The notes under the pieces: model-generated
Told to the model about the DNA's origin: nothing
The model's input: the letters and a program-made list of their open reading frames with translations, nothing else
Databases searched by the model: none
Part shown: positions 16,401 through 21,667 of the stretch, in pieces
Numbering within the stretch: the first letter of the stretch is position 1
How the letters are laid out: each line of letters starts with the position of its first letter
Source: a virus
DNA: 25,716 bases
Direction: 5' to 3' (one strand)
IMG/VR virus record: IMGVR_UViG_3300042397_000494
Coordinates: 1-25,716 of that record
Position numbers and translations under genes: made by a program

Positions 16401-16783
16401 GCAAAGACGGGCTGAGGCGCACTACCTGCACGAGTAGCGCCATAAATGCGAGAAAGCCTGTGACCATGGCCTTGTGAGTAGACTGGGTCATCGCACTCAA
16501 TGATGATGTTTGAAATCGCAGCAGATGCAGTAAAACCAGTAGGTGTAGGCGGCGGTGTTAAATCAGGAACATACGCATCAGTGATGGATGGGCCAGCAAT
16601 AAGTGGGGCAGAACCGCCACCGAACTTAAAGTTGCTGAGAGACGCAAAGCCAGAGTCAACCAAGTCACGAATTGTGATACCACGGTCAAGCGGGTCGCCC
16701 TGCTTGCCTAAATAGGTCATCAAGGTTTCGCGAACGCGAGAGCCAAAGTTACTGGCGCTGTCGCTTGGGATGTCGTTTCTCAT
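13418..16783 (-). CDS. Large tail tip/spike protein with gpJ-like C-terminal features
   Basis: A 1121-residue repeat-rich tail protein likely to contact the host. The first 60 residues (MRNDIPSDSASNFGSRVRET onward) look like a helical anchor; about 75-140 is fibronectin-III-like (PPPTPTGFTASAAISN); about 334-575 holds 40-residue tandem repeats with YYTK; about 580-730 matches the DUF1983 region of lambda gpJ-like tip proteins (GKYTVKVDLNGYVSGFGLAS, GYIQNGTITNAKIANLAVDN); about 780-855 is a 14-residue coiled-coil repeat; about 920-956 repeats GATGTFSGALS; the last 160 residues may be the receptor-binding end. The remainder of gpJ is absent, so this is a free-standing fibre or spike, probably trimeric. 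Its start overlaps the previous stop (ATGA). Function is inferred from domain content. Confidence 0.76.
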   Translation of the reverse strand: MRNDIPSDSASNFGSRVRETLMTYLGKQGDPLDRGITIRDLVDSGFASLSNFKFGGGSAPLIAGPSITDAYVPDLTPPPTPTGFTASAAISNIIIECDDPVYSQGHGHRLSRIYGATRAGSAPQPVFADAVEITQFSGAVTSYSTNPATEWHLWIKWESIDGVLSANPAGGTNGFVVTTGQDVAKLLEALTGELTAAQLYTDLGARIDLIDAAASVPGSVNARVGAVQAQVNDIQNTPAYSNTETYATNDLVTYNGAIYQAKSTTTGNLPTNTTYWTKVGDYTSLGQVVAAHTTQIANVVSDLSAESTLRQTLSAQVNDATTGLPATRANLSTNYYTKAATDSAISSATSTLVSTTALNTALGNYTNTAGLVADYYTKTATDSAISSATQFLVSTTALNTALTAYTNTATLTANYYTKTAADSAISQATQNLVSTTALNTALSSYTNTATLNSLYYTKTGADSAITAATQNLVSTTALNTALGSYTTTAALTTNYYTKTDANTAISNATTNLVSTSGLATTLGNYPTNATLTTNYYTKTEANTAISNATTDLVSSSTLNNYTTTAALQANYFTKASGTALEGKYTVKVDLNGYVSGFGLASTANDAGATSTFAVRSDSFYIASPSGPGITPTMPFIVRTTPVTIGGVEVPVGVYITDGYIQNGTITNAKIANLAVDNAKIASLSADKIRAGSISVGQYVQSSNYVSGSAGWKIDGGGSAEFGAASIRGQLVASQINSNGLSIRAADGTVILSAGSSLGASSFSGDVTGSIAGTTASTVVNTANNANSTANTANSTANSAVAAASTAQGTANSAVSAASTAQNTANNAASAASTAQSTANAAVSAASAAQSAADAKLARAGAQVLTGPVTLNAASAITVGNPALNGQPGFNGFYIGSTGIVGTKNGLTTFALDNAGNATFKGDLTGASGTFSGALSGATGTFSGALSGATGSFSGAVTASTLTADSMNVARRNVLESGVLTLPSQTLLGYTSTYMNDGEGGYYIDTPLPVGTSQLVNINRVVPTNITDDYFSAFPLAVILRQPFSCSAQPLSESNYSGGDGQFNITVVAEVVVNRRYSVGGSTTTDDNRVFIFLRHYIITNVSSTFTSLTVPTQVRWILNRA
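13918..14017 (-). repeat. 33-bp (11-residue) tandem repeats in the tail protein
   Basis: Three near-identical units encoding GATGTFSGALS-like segments (GASGTFSGALS, GATGTFSGALS, GATGSFSGAV) lie in tandem. They probably form a beta-rung shaft just before the last domain of the 1121-residue protein. Confidence 0.75.
14222..14445 (-). repeat. 42-bp (14-residue) coiled-coil repeats in the tail protein
   Basis: Four clear units of about 42 bp encode variants of AVSAASTAQSTANA, preceded by shorter NSTANTA units. Fourteen residues equal two heptads, with Ala at the core positions, so the stretch should form a trimeric coiled-coil shaft. Confidence 0.75.
15060..15790 (-). repeat. 120-bp (40-residue) tandem repeats in the tail protein
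   Basis: Six units begin with NYYTK or a close variant and continue with ADSAIxxATxxLVSTTALNT and a YTNTA turn. The codons for YYTK recur near 15180, 15300, 15420, 15540, 15660 and 15780, an exact 120-bp period. A seventh, shorter and diverged unit (YFTK) lies near 15070. Confidence 0.88.
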
Positions 16784-18423
16784 AGCTGTTTGAGTTCCTC
16801 AACAGATGTCGCGATAGCCACGTCTTGCACTGGGTTTGTACCCTCGAGCTCAATCTGGAATTCAAATGCGCGGTAACCGCTAGGAAGTCTAAACGGATTG
16901 CGGTCTGCAACAGTCTGCGTGTGCTTAAGAGCGCCATCTGCGTACAAGCGGAATGTGACGGGGTAAGCATTGGCTACCACCACGGCAGCAGCAAAGTTAA
17001 TCGGCGAACCCTGACGGAAGGGCTTGCTACGTGAGCGATAGGTCAGCGATGTACCAGTATCCCACTTGCCGACGTTTGTACCTGTTAAGACATACAGCTG
17101 ATCTTTCAGACTGTCGAAGTACATAGCTTCGTAGCCGACGTCCAAGAAGTAAATACCGCCGCCGCTGGGATCAATGAGGAAACCTTTGCGGCCAGAGCCG
17201 TCGTCGTAACTACCTAAGTAGAAACCCTCATACATCCTACCGATGATGCTGCTTGGAACCAGAGCTTGCCAGTCTTCGCGGAGCATGACGCCATTGGTAA
17301 TAACACGAGCGCCGCCATCGCCAAACCAGCACAAACCGTCTTCAGAGGCCCAAGCCACGCCATTACCCATGCTCACAACAGAACGTGCTGAAACGCAGGC
17401 TTGTTGTATTTCTAAGGGACGTTGATCCATGCCATCAGGGGTTGAGCCTTGCACGAGTAGGGGGCGGCCAGTTGTCAGCACCAAGAGACTTTGCCCAAAC
17501 ACACCGAGGCCAACAGGTTTGCTGTCTGGTGGAATGATCTCGTAGTTCGCAGGCCAAGCATAAGGTGTGTATGGCTCGCAGATACGCACCGAATTACCTG
17601 AGATACCACTCATCATACCGTTCCACATTGCTGTGAGGTTTGACAGGGTTGGCTCAGTAATACTCGTTGCACCACCAGTAGGAACGCCGGGGGCTGGGAA
17701 CCATAAGTTAGTCGCTAGGTTTTCGCCAAGGGCGCGATTGTCGTCAGTTGTTGAGGACGTCGCAAGTGCAATCTCGCGCAGAAAGTAAAAGTCTGTACCA
17801 GTCGAGCTACCCTGTGTGCGGTAGATGCGGATCGTGGCAATGTCGTAGTTGCCCGATGGCACAGAACTAAAGCCAGAAATAGCAGTCGAGCCTAGGTTGT
17901 CCCGGGTGACTAGGGCGCTCACAGGTGACGGAGCAGATTCCCAGCCAAGGCTGTTAACGTATGTGTAGACGTAGTAGTAATACTCAATGACTGGCGATGT
18001 TGCACCGGAGTTCGTGCCCGACACTGTAGGAGCGCCAGCTGGAGCTGGGATGCCCATAGGACGGTTAGCTGTAGGGTATGGTGCTGTGGCCAGACCAATC
18101 ACGTTGTTAGTGAACTTGGGAGCGCCGTCGCCGGTGTAGTATGTCTGTTCGGTTGTATCAGCAGCATCAAAGCCACGCACCACATTTACAGCAGTTGTCC
18201 AACTTAACCAATACTGAGCGTCGGAGTCTACATCACGACCCATGCGGTAAATGGTTTGACGGCCAGAAGGAACTGTAGCTACGGTTGCTGGGGATTTCCA
18301 AGCACGCAAGTCGCCACGCCCGGGCTTTTGGTTGCGGGAGACGACACCTACTGTGTCGGGCAACATAACGGGGTTGATCGCTCGGTTCTCACCGGCAAAG
18401 CCCCCATAGCGAATAACGGCCAT
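16780..18423 (-). CDS. Nozzle-like tail protein (beta-rich)
   Basis: A 547-residue beta-rich protein with no membrane segment. Its opening (FAGENRAINPVMLPDTVG, then GDLRAWKSP) follows the pattern of a broad podovirus tail family whose members begin with a short P-x-LLP segment and a GxLRP turn and are thought to form the tail nozzle, the role of T7 gp12. Around 145-172 is a fibronectin-like strand (YYYYVYTYVNSLGWESAPS), and later segments (GNGVAWASEDGLCWFGDG, FLIDPSGGGIYFLDVGYEAM) look like beta-propeller blades. It starts at the ATG at 18423 with GGAG at 18430-18433, 30 bases after the endolysin stop. Its stop overlaps the next start (ATGA). The nozzle call rests on N-terminal pattern, fold impression and gene order, so it is tentative. 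Confidence 0.6.
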   Translation of the reverse strand: MAVIRYGGFAGENRAINPVMLPDTVGVVSRNQKPGRGDLRAWKSPATVATVPSGRQTIYRMGRDVDSDAQYWLSWTTAVNVVRGFDAADTTEQTYYTGDGAPKFTNNVIGLATAPYPTANRPMGIPAPAGAPTVSGTNSGATSPVIEYYYYVYTYVNSLGWESAPSPVSALVTRDNLGSTAISGFSSVPSGNYDIATIRIYRTQGSSTGTDFYFLREIALATSSTTDDNRALGENLATNLWFPAPGVPTGGATSITEPTLSNLTAMWNGMMSGISGNSVRICEPYTPYAWPANYEIIPPDSKPVGLGVFGQSLLVLTTGRPLLVQGSTPDGMDQRPLEIQQACVSARSVVSMGNGVAWASEDGLCWFGDGGARVITNGVMLREDWQALVPSSIIGRMYEGFYLGSYDDGSGRKGFLIDPSGGGIYFLDVGYEAMYFDSLKDQLYVLTGTNVGKWDTGTSLTYRSRSKPFRQGSPINFAAAVVVANAYPVTFRLYADGALKHTQTVADRNPFRLPSGYRAFEFQIELEGTNPVQDVAIATSVEELKQL

Positions 18424-18453
18424 AGCTCACTCCTATATGCCTAGATTGTAGTG

Positions 18454-19068
18454 TTAACCACCCAAAACAGCTAGGGCCTGATTGATGTGTTTAATGCGAT
18501 CGTCAAGGCCGATTGTGCCGCCGTTGATGCGTTTAGTCATGGTCACGAAGTCGCGGCCATCAGCGTGCTGATTAATTTTGTGTGTCTGCCAAAACCAACC
18601 CGCTGTTTGAGCGGCGTACTTGGGAGTGCGCACGAGTTCAGGCTCCATCACGAAGTCCACACCGAGGGCCTTACCTGCGTGGTAGAAGTTGCTATGACCG
18701 GTCAGCTGGAGAAATCCGGAGCCGCGGAACCGCCAACCATCCCCAGAAGCCTCATCGCGGTTACCCATACGATTGCCGTAAATGCGATTGGCGATACGTT
18801 TAGGCTGTTTCTCGTAAGCCGCAGCTTCCTCGGGTGTGAAGCCCCATGCACGTTTAGGCGTCTTGGGAAACAGCTTCAAAAGCGTAGCAGCTCTGTAGTT
18901 CAGGTTCTCTTCCATGATCTTGAAGTTGCCGCACTCGTGCCCGCACTGACCGATCCAGCTTGCTTGCTGCAAAGGTGTGAGGATGCCAAACCGCTCGAAG
19001 GTTTCGTTGAACGCATCGGCCAACGTGGGGTCGATGTGCATTTGTTTGAGTTGGTCACTGTTTACCAT
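18454..19068 (-). CDS. Endolysin, GH19 chitinase-like lysozyme
   Basis: A 204-residue peptidoglycan-cleaving enzyme of glycoside hydrolase family 19, which cuts the glycan strands during lysis. It has the family's signatures: IGQCGHECGNFKIMEENLNY (39-58), where E45 matches the catalytic acid and E53 or E54 may be the second acid, NRIYGNRMGN (94-103), and FRGSGFLQLTGHSNF (114-128). It is a single catalytic domain with no cell-wall-binding module. No N-terminal hydrophobic segment is seen, so it should wait in the cytoplasm until the holin opens the membrane. The ATG at 19068 lies inside the end of the Rz gene (14-base overlap) and has an AAGGA site near 19079-19083. It closes the lysis cassette. 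Confidence 0.92.
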   Translation of the reverse strand: MVNSDQLKQMHIDPTLADAFNETFERFGILTPLQQASWIGQCGHECGNFKIMEENLNYRAATLLKLFPKTPKRAWGFTPEEAAAYEKQPKRIANRIYGNRMGNRDEASGDGWRFRGSGFLQLTGHSNFYHAGKALGVDFVMEPELVRTPKYAAQTAGWFWQTHKINQHADGRDFVTMTKRINGGTIGLDDRIKHINQALAVLGG

Positions 19069-19564
19069 TTAAGAGATTCCTTACGTCGTTGTATGCGTCT
19101 ATGCATGCATTCAGTTGTGCAGTGTTCCTGTCGCCTTGAGCCACTATTTCTGCGATGGCTTGGAGGGTTGCTCGCTCGGCATCAGAAGCTTGGTCAGTCT
19201 GTCGGTTAGGTTCACTTCTTGTTTCTGGGCTATTTGCGGGGGCAGGGGTGGGACTTGCGGGGGCTTGTACGCAACTTGGGGCGGGGAGGCGCACCCGGCC
19301 AGCAGCAATGAGGCGATTAAGATCAGTTTGCTTTTGATTAACGACATTGTTAGTCTCCTGAAGTTTAGCGGCAGTGGTGTTGATCTGTTCGTTTAGTTTC
19401 TGCTCGGTCTGACGAGCTTCCTCATTCTTCTTGGCAATTTCTGCCTGCATCTCTGCATCCCGTTTGTTCCAGCCTTTGTCATAGCCAAAAAAGTATGTGC
19501 CGACAAACAACACGATTACAGCGATGACTGCGTACACCCAGCGGGGGAGAGATAGCAAAAACAT
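19055..19564 (-). CDS. Rz: Rz-like inner-membrane spanin
   Basis: A 169-residue i-spanin. One N-terminal membrane segment (about residues 9-27, VYAVIAVIVLFVGTYFFGYD) is followed by a periplasmic coiled coil (about 32-90, Glu/Gln/Lys-rich) and a Pro-rich stretch (93-120), then a final helix with one Cys. In the family the protein spans the periplasm with its partner Rz1 and fuses the inner and outer membranes in the last step of lysis. It starts at the ATG at 19564 with GGAG at 19573-19576, beside the holin stop, and overlaps the endolysin start by 14 bases. The Rz1 gene lies wholly inside it in another frame. That architecture, rather than sequence identity, makes the call firm. Confidence 0.88.
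   Translation of the reverse strand: MFLLSLPRWVYAVIAVIVLFVGTYFFGYDKGWNKRDAEMQAEIAKKNEEARQTEQKLNEQINTTAAKLQETNNVVNQKQTDLNRLIAAGRVRLPAPSCVQAPASPTPAPANSPETRSEPNRQTDQASDAERATLQAIAEIVAQGDRNTAQLNACIDAYNDVRNLLNGKQ
19144..19347 (-). CDS. Rz1: Rz1-like outer-membrane spanin lipoprotein, nested in Rz
   Basis: A 67-residue lipoprotein encoded entirely inside Rz in a different frame. A charged start (MSLIKSK), a hydrophobic segment and a lipobox LLAG-C19 predict cleavage by signal peptidase II and lipid attachment to C19. The 49-residue mature protein is Pro-rich (PPQVAYKPPQVPPLPPQ), the classic Rz1 pattern, and should sit in the inner leaflet of the outer membrane facing the Rz coiled coil. An AGGAG site at 19355-19359 stands seven bases before the ATG, so translation is independent of Rz. 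The fully embedded arrangement is that of lambda. Confidence 0.9.
   Translation of the reverse strand: MSLIKSKLILIASLLLAGCASPPQVAYKPPQVPPLPPQIAQKQEVNLTDRLTKLLMPSEQPSKPSQK
19355..19359 (-). promoter_or_regulatory. Internal AGGAG ribosome binding site for Rz1
   Basis: AGGAG on the - strand lies within the Rz coding sequence, seven bases before the Rz1 ATG at 19347. It supports Rz1 as a genuine nested gene. Confidence 0.8.
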
Positions 19565-19566
19565 AA

Positions 19567-20094
19567 TCAGGTCTCCTTACGAGCGGCTGCAATCTCTGCA
19601 CGGTCATCATCGGGCTCCATGTGTTCTGGAGGCGTTGTAGGTGGAGGCCCGGGAGTCCACGACTCATCAAGGTCTGGGTTCTTGTAACCCATCCAGTTGA
19701 AGTTAGGCATGATCGATGAAGTCGCTGGTGGGGAGATCACCGTTGCCTGCACAGGTACTGGTGTGCTAGAGGTTGTCGTTGTAACCGTCGTTGTAGGAGG
19801 ATGAGGAGCCATGGCTTGAGCCGCAGCGCCCACAGCGCGTTTACTCATCACACCGCCAATACCGCCTACTATCAACAACACGATGTCGTTCAGCATCTTC
19901 GTGTAAGCCTGATCGATGGGAGCCATCGACTTGATTGGCTGTGTGACGAACGTCACCGAATACAGAAGCGCCACGACAATGAAGCACAGGATGCAGGTGA
20001 CTGCAACCACCACAAAGCCCCAGATGCGGACTTCGATATCTTCAGCGGTTAGGACTGACTTCTGGAGCTGGTTGGGCTGGCTGGTTTGTTGCAT
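19567..20094 (-). CDS. Holin candidate with two membrane segments
   Basis: A 175-residue membrane protein just upstream of Rz. Two hydrophobic segments (about 23-50, IWGFVVVAVTCILCFIVVAL; and about 69-85, NDIVLLIVGGIGGVMSK) are separated by a short polar turn. The C-terminal half is a Thr/Pro-rich, probably disordered tail ending in a charged DDDRAEIAAARKET stretch. Two membrane segments next to spanins and endolysin fit a holin, which triggers lysis by forming holes; no family motif confirms it, and the length is greater than usual for holins. The ATG at 20094 has a GGAGAAG site seven bases upstream and lies 53 bases inside the lipoprotein gene in another frame. The next gene starts three bases before its stop region. 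Confidence 0.62.
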   Translation of the reverse strand: MQQTSQPNQLQKSVLTAEDIEVRIWGFVVVAVTCILCFIVVALLYSVTFVTQPIKSMAPIDQAYTKMLNDIVLLIVGGIGGVMSKRAVGAAAQAMAPHPPTTTVTTTTSSTPVPVQATVISPPATSSIMPNFNWMGYKNPDLDESWTPGPPPTTPPEHMEPDDDRAEIAAARKET

Positions 20095-20269
20095 TGATTT
20101 GCTTCTCCAAGATTGGGGCTACAAGGTATTCGGGGCACTGCTGGGTAAACAAGCACTTTGGCTTTTGGCATTGTGCAGCATGGAAGTTTTCAGGGTTCTG
20201 GCAGAAATACCTGTACCGGTCTTCACATCCGGCTAAGAACAATACTGATATCAAAAAGATATATTTCAT
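20042..20269 (-). CDS. Small Cys-rich lipoprotein
   Basis: A 75-residue predicted lipoprotein. The signal sequence MKYIFLISVLFLAG leads to C15, fitting a lipobox (FLAG-C) and signal peptidase II cleavage. The mature part (CEDRYRYFCQNPENFHAAQC, then KPKCLFTQQC) holds five cysteines including the lipidated one plus aromatic and charged residues, followed by a Gln/Pro-rich tail. An Asp would signal inner-membrane retention at position +2; here it is Glu, so outer-membrane placement is likely. Related CEDRYRYPC-type lipoproteins are familiar in many phage lysis regions with no proven role; an exclusion or lysis-helper function is possible. Its ATG overlaps the previous stop (ATGA) and its end overlaps the holin start by 53 bases. 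Confidence 0.72.
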   Translation of the reverse strand: MKYIFLISVLFLAGCEDRYRYFCQNPENFHAAQCQKPKCLFTQQCPEYLVAPILEKQINATNQPAQPAPEVSPNR

Positions 20270-20442
20270 ACCATGACGTCCACAGAGTTGGGTCTAGCCC
20301 ATTGGTTTCGTACTTGTTGCAGTTTGTGATTCTGCTCGTTTTGATGGTTCAGGCGTTGCAACTCCTGCAGATTCTTCTGCTGAATTATGCGGTATGTTTC
20401 CAACAAAATCTTGGCGTTGGCTTGGTAAGGAGTGACTCTCAT
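20266..20442 (-). CDS. Small Gln/Asn-rich helical protein, 58 aa
   Basis: A 58-residue protein beginning MRVTPYQANAKILLETYRII, then a helix rich in Gln, Asn and Leu (about 11-45) and a short polar end. The Leu/Ile spacing would make an amphipathic, coiled-coil-like helix. No membrane segment, Cys or signal peptide. The ATG overlaps the stop of the 49-residue gene (ATGA), and its own TGA overlaps the ATG of the lipoprotein gene (ATGA), so it is a link in a coupled chain. I do not recognise a family. The two overlaps and the lack of any competing frame are the evidence that it is a gene. Confidence 0.6.
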   Translation of the reverse strand: MRVTPYQANAKILLETYRIIQQKNLQELQRLNHQNEQNHKLQQVRNQWARPNSVDVMV

Positions 20443-20588
20443 AACCCAATCTTCCCCAATAGAAGGTTAACAATCTTGTCTGACAGGTCATCTGGCAAAA
20501 AGCGTAGGAAGCCAAGGAACCACCACGCTGCGCAGCCGTAGCAGAACACCTTGCAGAACATGTCGAACTGCTTTTGATACTCGTTCAT
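20439..20588 (-). CDS. Small hydrophobic Cys/Trp-rich protein, 49 aa
   Basis: A 49-residue protein. After a polar start (MNEYQKQFDMFC) comes a hydrophobic, aromatic stretch (KVFCYGCAAWWFLGFLRFLP, residues 13-32) with Cys at 12, 16 and 19, then a short amphipathic tail. It could be membrane-associated. A GAG stretch lies just before the ATG, and the preceding 165-residue gene stops only 3 bases upstream. Its TGA overlaps the ATG of the 58-residue gene (ATGA). I know no family for it. As part of a chain of coupled small genes before the holin, a lysis-timing (antiholin) role is conceivable but unproven. Confidence 0.58.
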   Translation of the reverse strand: MNEYQKQFDMFCKVFCYGCAAWWFLGFLRFLPDDLSDKIVNLLLGKIGL

Positions 20589-20591
20589 AGC

Positions 20592-21089
20592 TCATCTGCC
20601 GCAACGCTTAGTGGTGTTGCAAAACTCCACCATCTCATAGATGCCGATGAACAACAAAAATAGCAAGAACGCAATTGCGCCAATGGCAACGGCCCACTCT
20701 TGCATCTCAGCGTCTTTTTCCTTTTGCTTCTTTTCCTCGGCTCTCAACGCAGCCATTTCCTTGGCGTCGTCTCTGTCCATCTCGGCTTGACGGGCTTTGA
20801 TCTTGTTCCACACGTCGATCTTGCCAGTCTGCATGAACAGCATTTTGAGCTCCTCCTCGAAGGCACGAGCTTGCTCAAGCGCCATTTCGATTTGCAGGGC
20901 GGTGCCCATGTTAGAGCCTTTTTTGTCGCGCTTAGCCTGCAGCATCGCCTTGGTAGCGGTGCTCTTGGCATCGAACATTTTGCCGATCATCGGCGCGAGC
21001 GAACCTAGGTCATTGGCTACTTTCGCAGCCTTCTTGACCATACTAATTGCAGATTGAATGCCTGCTAGGGCCGTTACGGGATCAATCAT
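20592..21089 (-). CDS. Conserved phage protein with C-terminal membrane anchor, 165 aa
   Basis: A 165-residue protein beginning MIDPVTALAGIQSAISMVKK. Residues 1-50 are helical with an Ala/Gly-rich core, 65-95 holds QIEMALEQARAFEEELKMLF and DVWNK, 100-130 is a highly charged coiled-coil stretch, and 132-153 is a membrane segment (WAVAIGAIAFLLFLLFIGIY), followed by a short Cys-containing end (FCNTTKRCGR). The family is recurrent in podovirus lysis regions to my recollection; its function is not established. It could be a membrane-tethered lysis regulator or a scaffold. Its ATG overlaps the previous stop (ATGA), and the next gene begins 3 bases after its own stop. Confidence 0.68.
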   Translation of the reverse strand: MIDPVTALAGIQSAISMVKKAAKVANDLGSLAPMIGKMFDAKSTATKAMLQAKRDKKGSNMGTALQIEMALEQARAFEEELKMLFMQTGKIDVWNKIKARQAEMDRDDAKEMAALRAEEKKQKEKDAEMQEWAVAIGAIAFLLFLLFIGIYEMVEFCNTTKRCGR

Positions 21090-21220
21090 TTTTTCTCAAC
21101 TTTTTTCCATTCAAGGCAGATTACCTTGCGGTTGTACACGTCCCCAGACCATGTCCACCGGACACAGCGGTATTCCGTGTTTAAGCTGAAAACCAAGAGA
21201 GTCGCCGCTAGCCAATTCAT
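21086..21220 (-). CDS. Small exported or membrane-linked protein, 44 aa
   Basis: A 44-residue protein with a hydrophobic N-terminus (NWLAATLLVFSL, residues 2-13) followed by a conserved-looking core YRCVRWTWSGDVYNRKVICL (17-36) with C19 and C35 and a Lys-rich end. Similar RCVRWTWSGDVYNRKV-type peptides recur in phages, always unnamed. The hydrophobic start could be a signal anchor, placing the two Cys in the periplasm where they might form a disulfide. It has a strong GGAGG site at 21226-21230, five bases before the ATG, and its TGA overlaps the start of the 165-residue gene (ATGA). The ribosome binding site and coupling make it a confident gene despite its size. Confidence 0.7.
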   Translation of the reverse strand: MNWLAATLLVFSLNTEYRCVRWTWSGDVYNRKVICLEWKKVEKK

Positions 21221-21225
21221 GGCGG

Positions 21226-21230
21226 CCTCC
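21226..21230 (-). promoter_or_regulatory. GGAGG ribosome binding site for the 44-residue gene
   Basis: GGAGG on the - strand, five bases before the ATG at 21220. It may set the translation level of the coupled 44- and 165-residue genes. Confidence 0.75.
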
Positions 21231-21234
21231 GTAT

Positions 21235-21414
21235 TTAGGTTCGGCTAAACAGGCGGGAAAGGGCAGTTTTAATGGAGTTGAAAAAGCTACCGCGAGTGGG
21301 TTCTGCGTTTTTCACTTCGGGTTCTGGGGTCACAGGAAGCTCAACGGGCAGCGTAACAGATTCGGGTTGCACAACCGTTACTGTTTTTTGCTTGGGTTTA
21401 TTTGTTGTAGCCAT
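21235..21414 (-). CDS. Small Pro/Val-rich protein, 59 aa
   Basis: A 59-residue protein beginning MATTNKPKQKTVTVVQPESV, with a Pro/Val/Glu-rich middle (TLPVELPVTPEPEV) that is probably extended, and a basic amphipathic helix at the end (RGSFFNSIKTALSRLFSRT). That terminal helix has aromatic and Leu residues on one side and Arg/Lys on the other, like membrane-surface peptides. No Cys or membrane-spanning segment. An AGGA site lies seven bases before the ATG at 21414. It sits 12 bases after the 77-residue membrane gene and 14 bases before the 44-residue gene. I do not recognise a family; an accessory role in lysis is inferred only from position. Confidence 0.58.
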   Translation of the reverse strand: MATTNKPKQKTVTVVQPESVTLPVELPVTPEPEVKNAEPTRGSFFNSIKTALSRLFSRT

Positions 21415-21426
21415 ACAACAATCCTA

Positions 21427-21660
21427 TTACTTATCTTGCTTGGAGTCAAGCTTGTCGAAGATTTGGCGAAGGATGTCTTTGATCTCTTTGATGTCGGCTT
21501 TGTAGTCATCCTTTTGGACATAGTCCTTCAGAATTTGTTCGCGCATGGCAGCCACATCGTCTTCCAGTTTCTGGATTTTGCGAGTGACCTGATTGAACAC
21601 AAACACGGCCAGAAACGCGGCAATGGCCACGACGAAGTTAAAGATTTGTTGGTTGTCCAT
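21427..21660 (-). CDS. Small membrane/coiled-coil protein, possible holin or antiholin
   Basis: A 77-residue protein with one N-terminal membrane segment (residues 6-23, IFNFVVAIAAFLAVFVFN), then a charged heptad-like coiled coil (QKLEDDVAAMREQILKDYVQ, about 30-49) and KDDYKADIKEIKDILRQIFD (50-69). Proteins of this layout with a DYVxKDDYxxDIxEIK core are common in phage lysis regions, annotated as hypothetical. It could be a single-span holin (pinholin-like), an antiholin, or another tether. Its ATG at 21660 lies 7 bases after the preceding tail-type gene without a clear Shine-Dalgarno site. It opens the lysis region and its product is one of several predicted membrane proteins ahead of the holin candidate. 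Confidence 0.66.
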   Translation of the reverse strand: MDNQQIFNFVVAIAAFLAVFVFNQVTRKIQKLEDDVAAMREQILKDYVQKDDYKADIKEIKDILRQIFDKLDSKQDK

Positions 21661-21667
21661 GATTGTA

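Noticed and set aside
18487-19209. 240-codon open frame on the + strand opposite the endolysin and Rz genes
   Set aside because: The - strand genes here are clear families with ribosome binding sites; the + strand product has no recognisable motif and is antisense to them.
20294-20515. 73-codon - strand frame between the lipoprotein and the 165-residue gene
   Set aside because: It straddles the 49- and 58-residue genes in another frame; those two join with ATGA overlaps to their neighbours, which this one does not.
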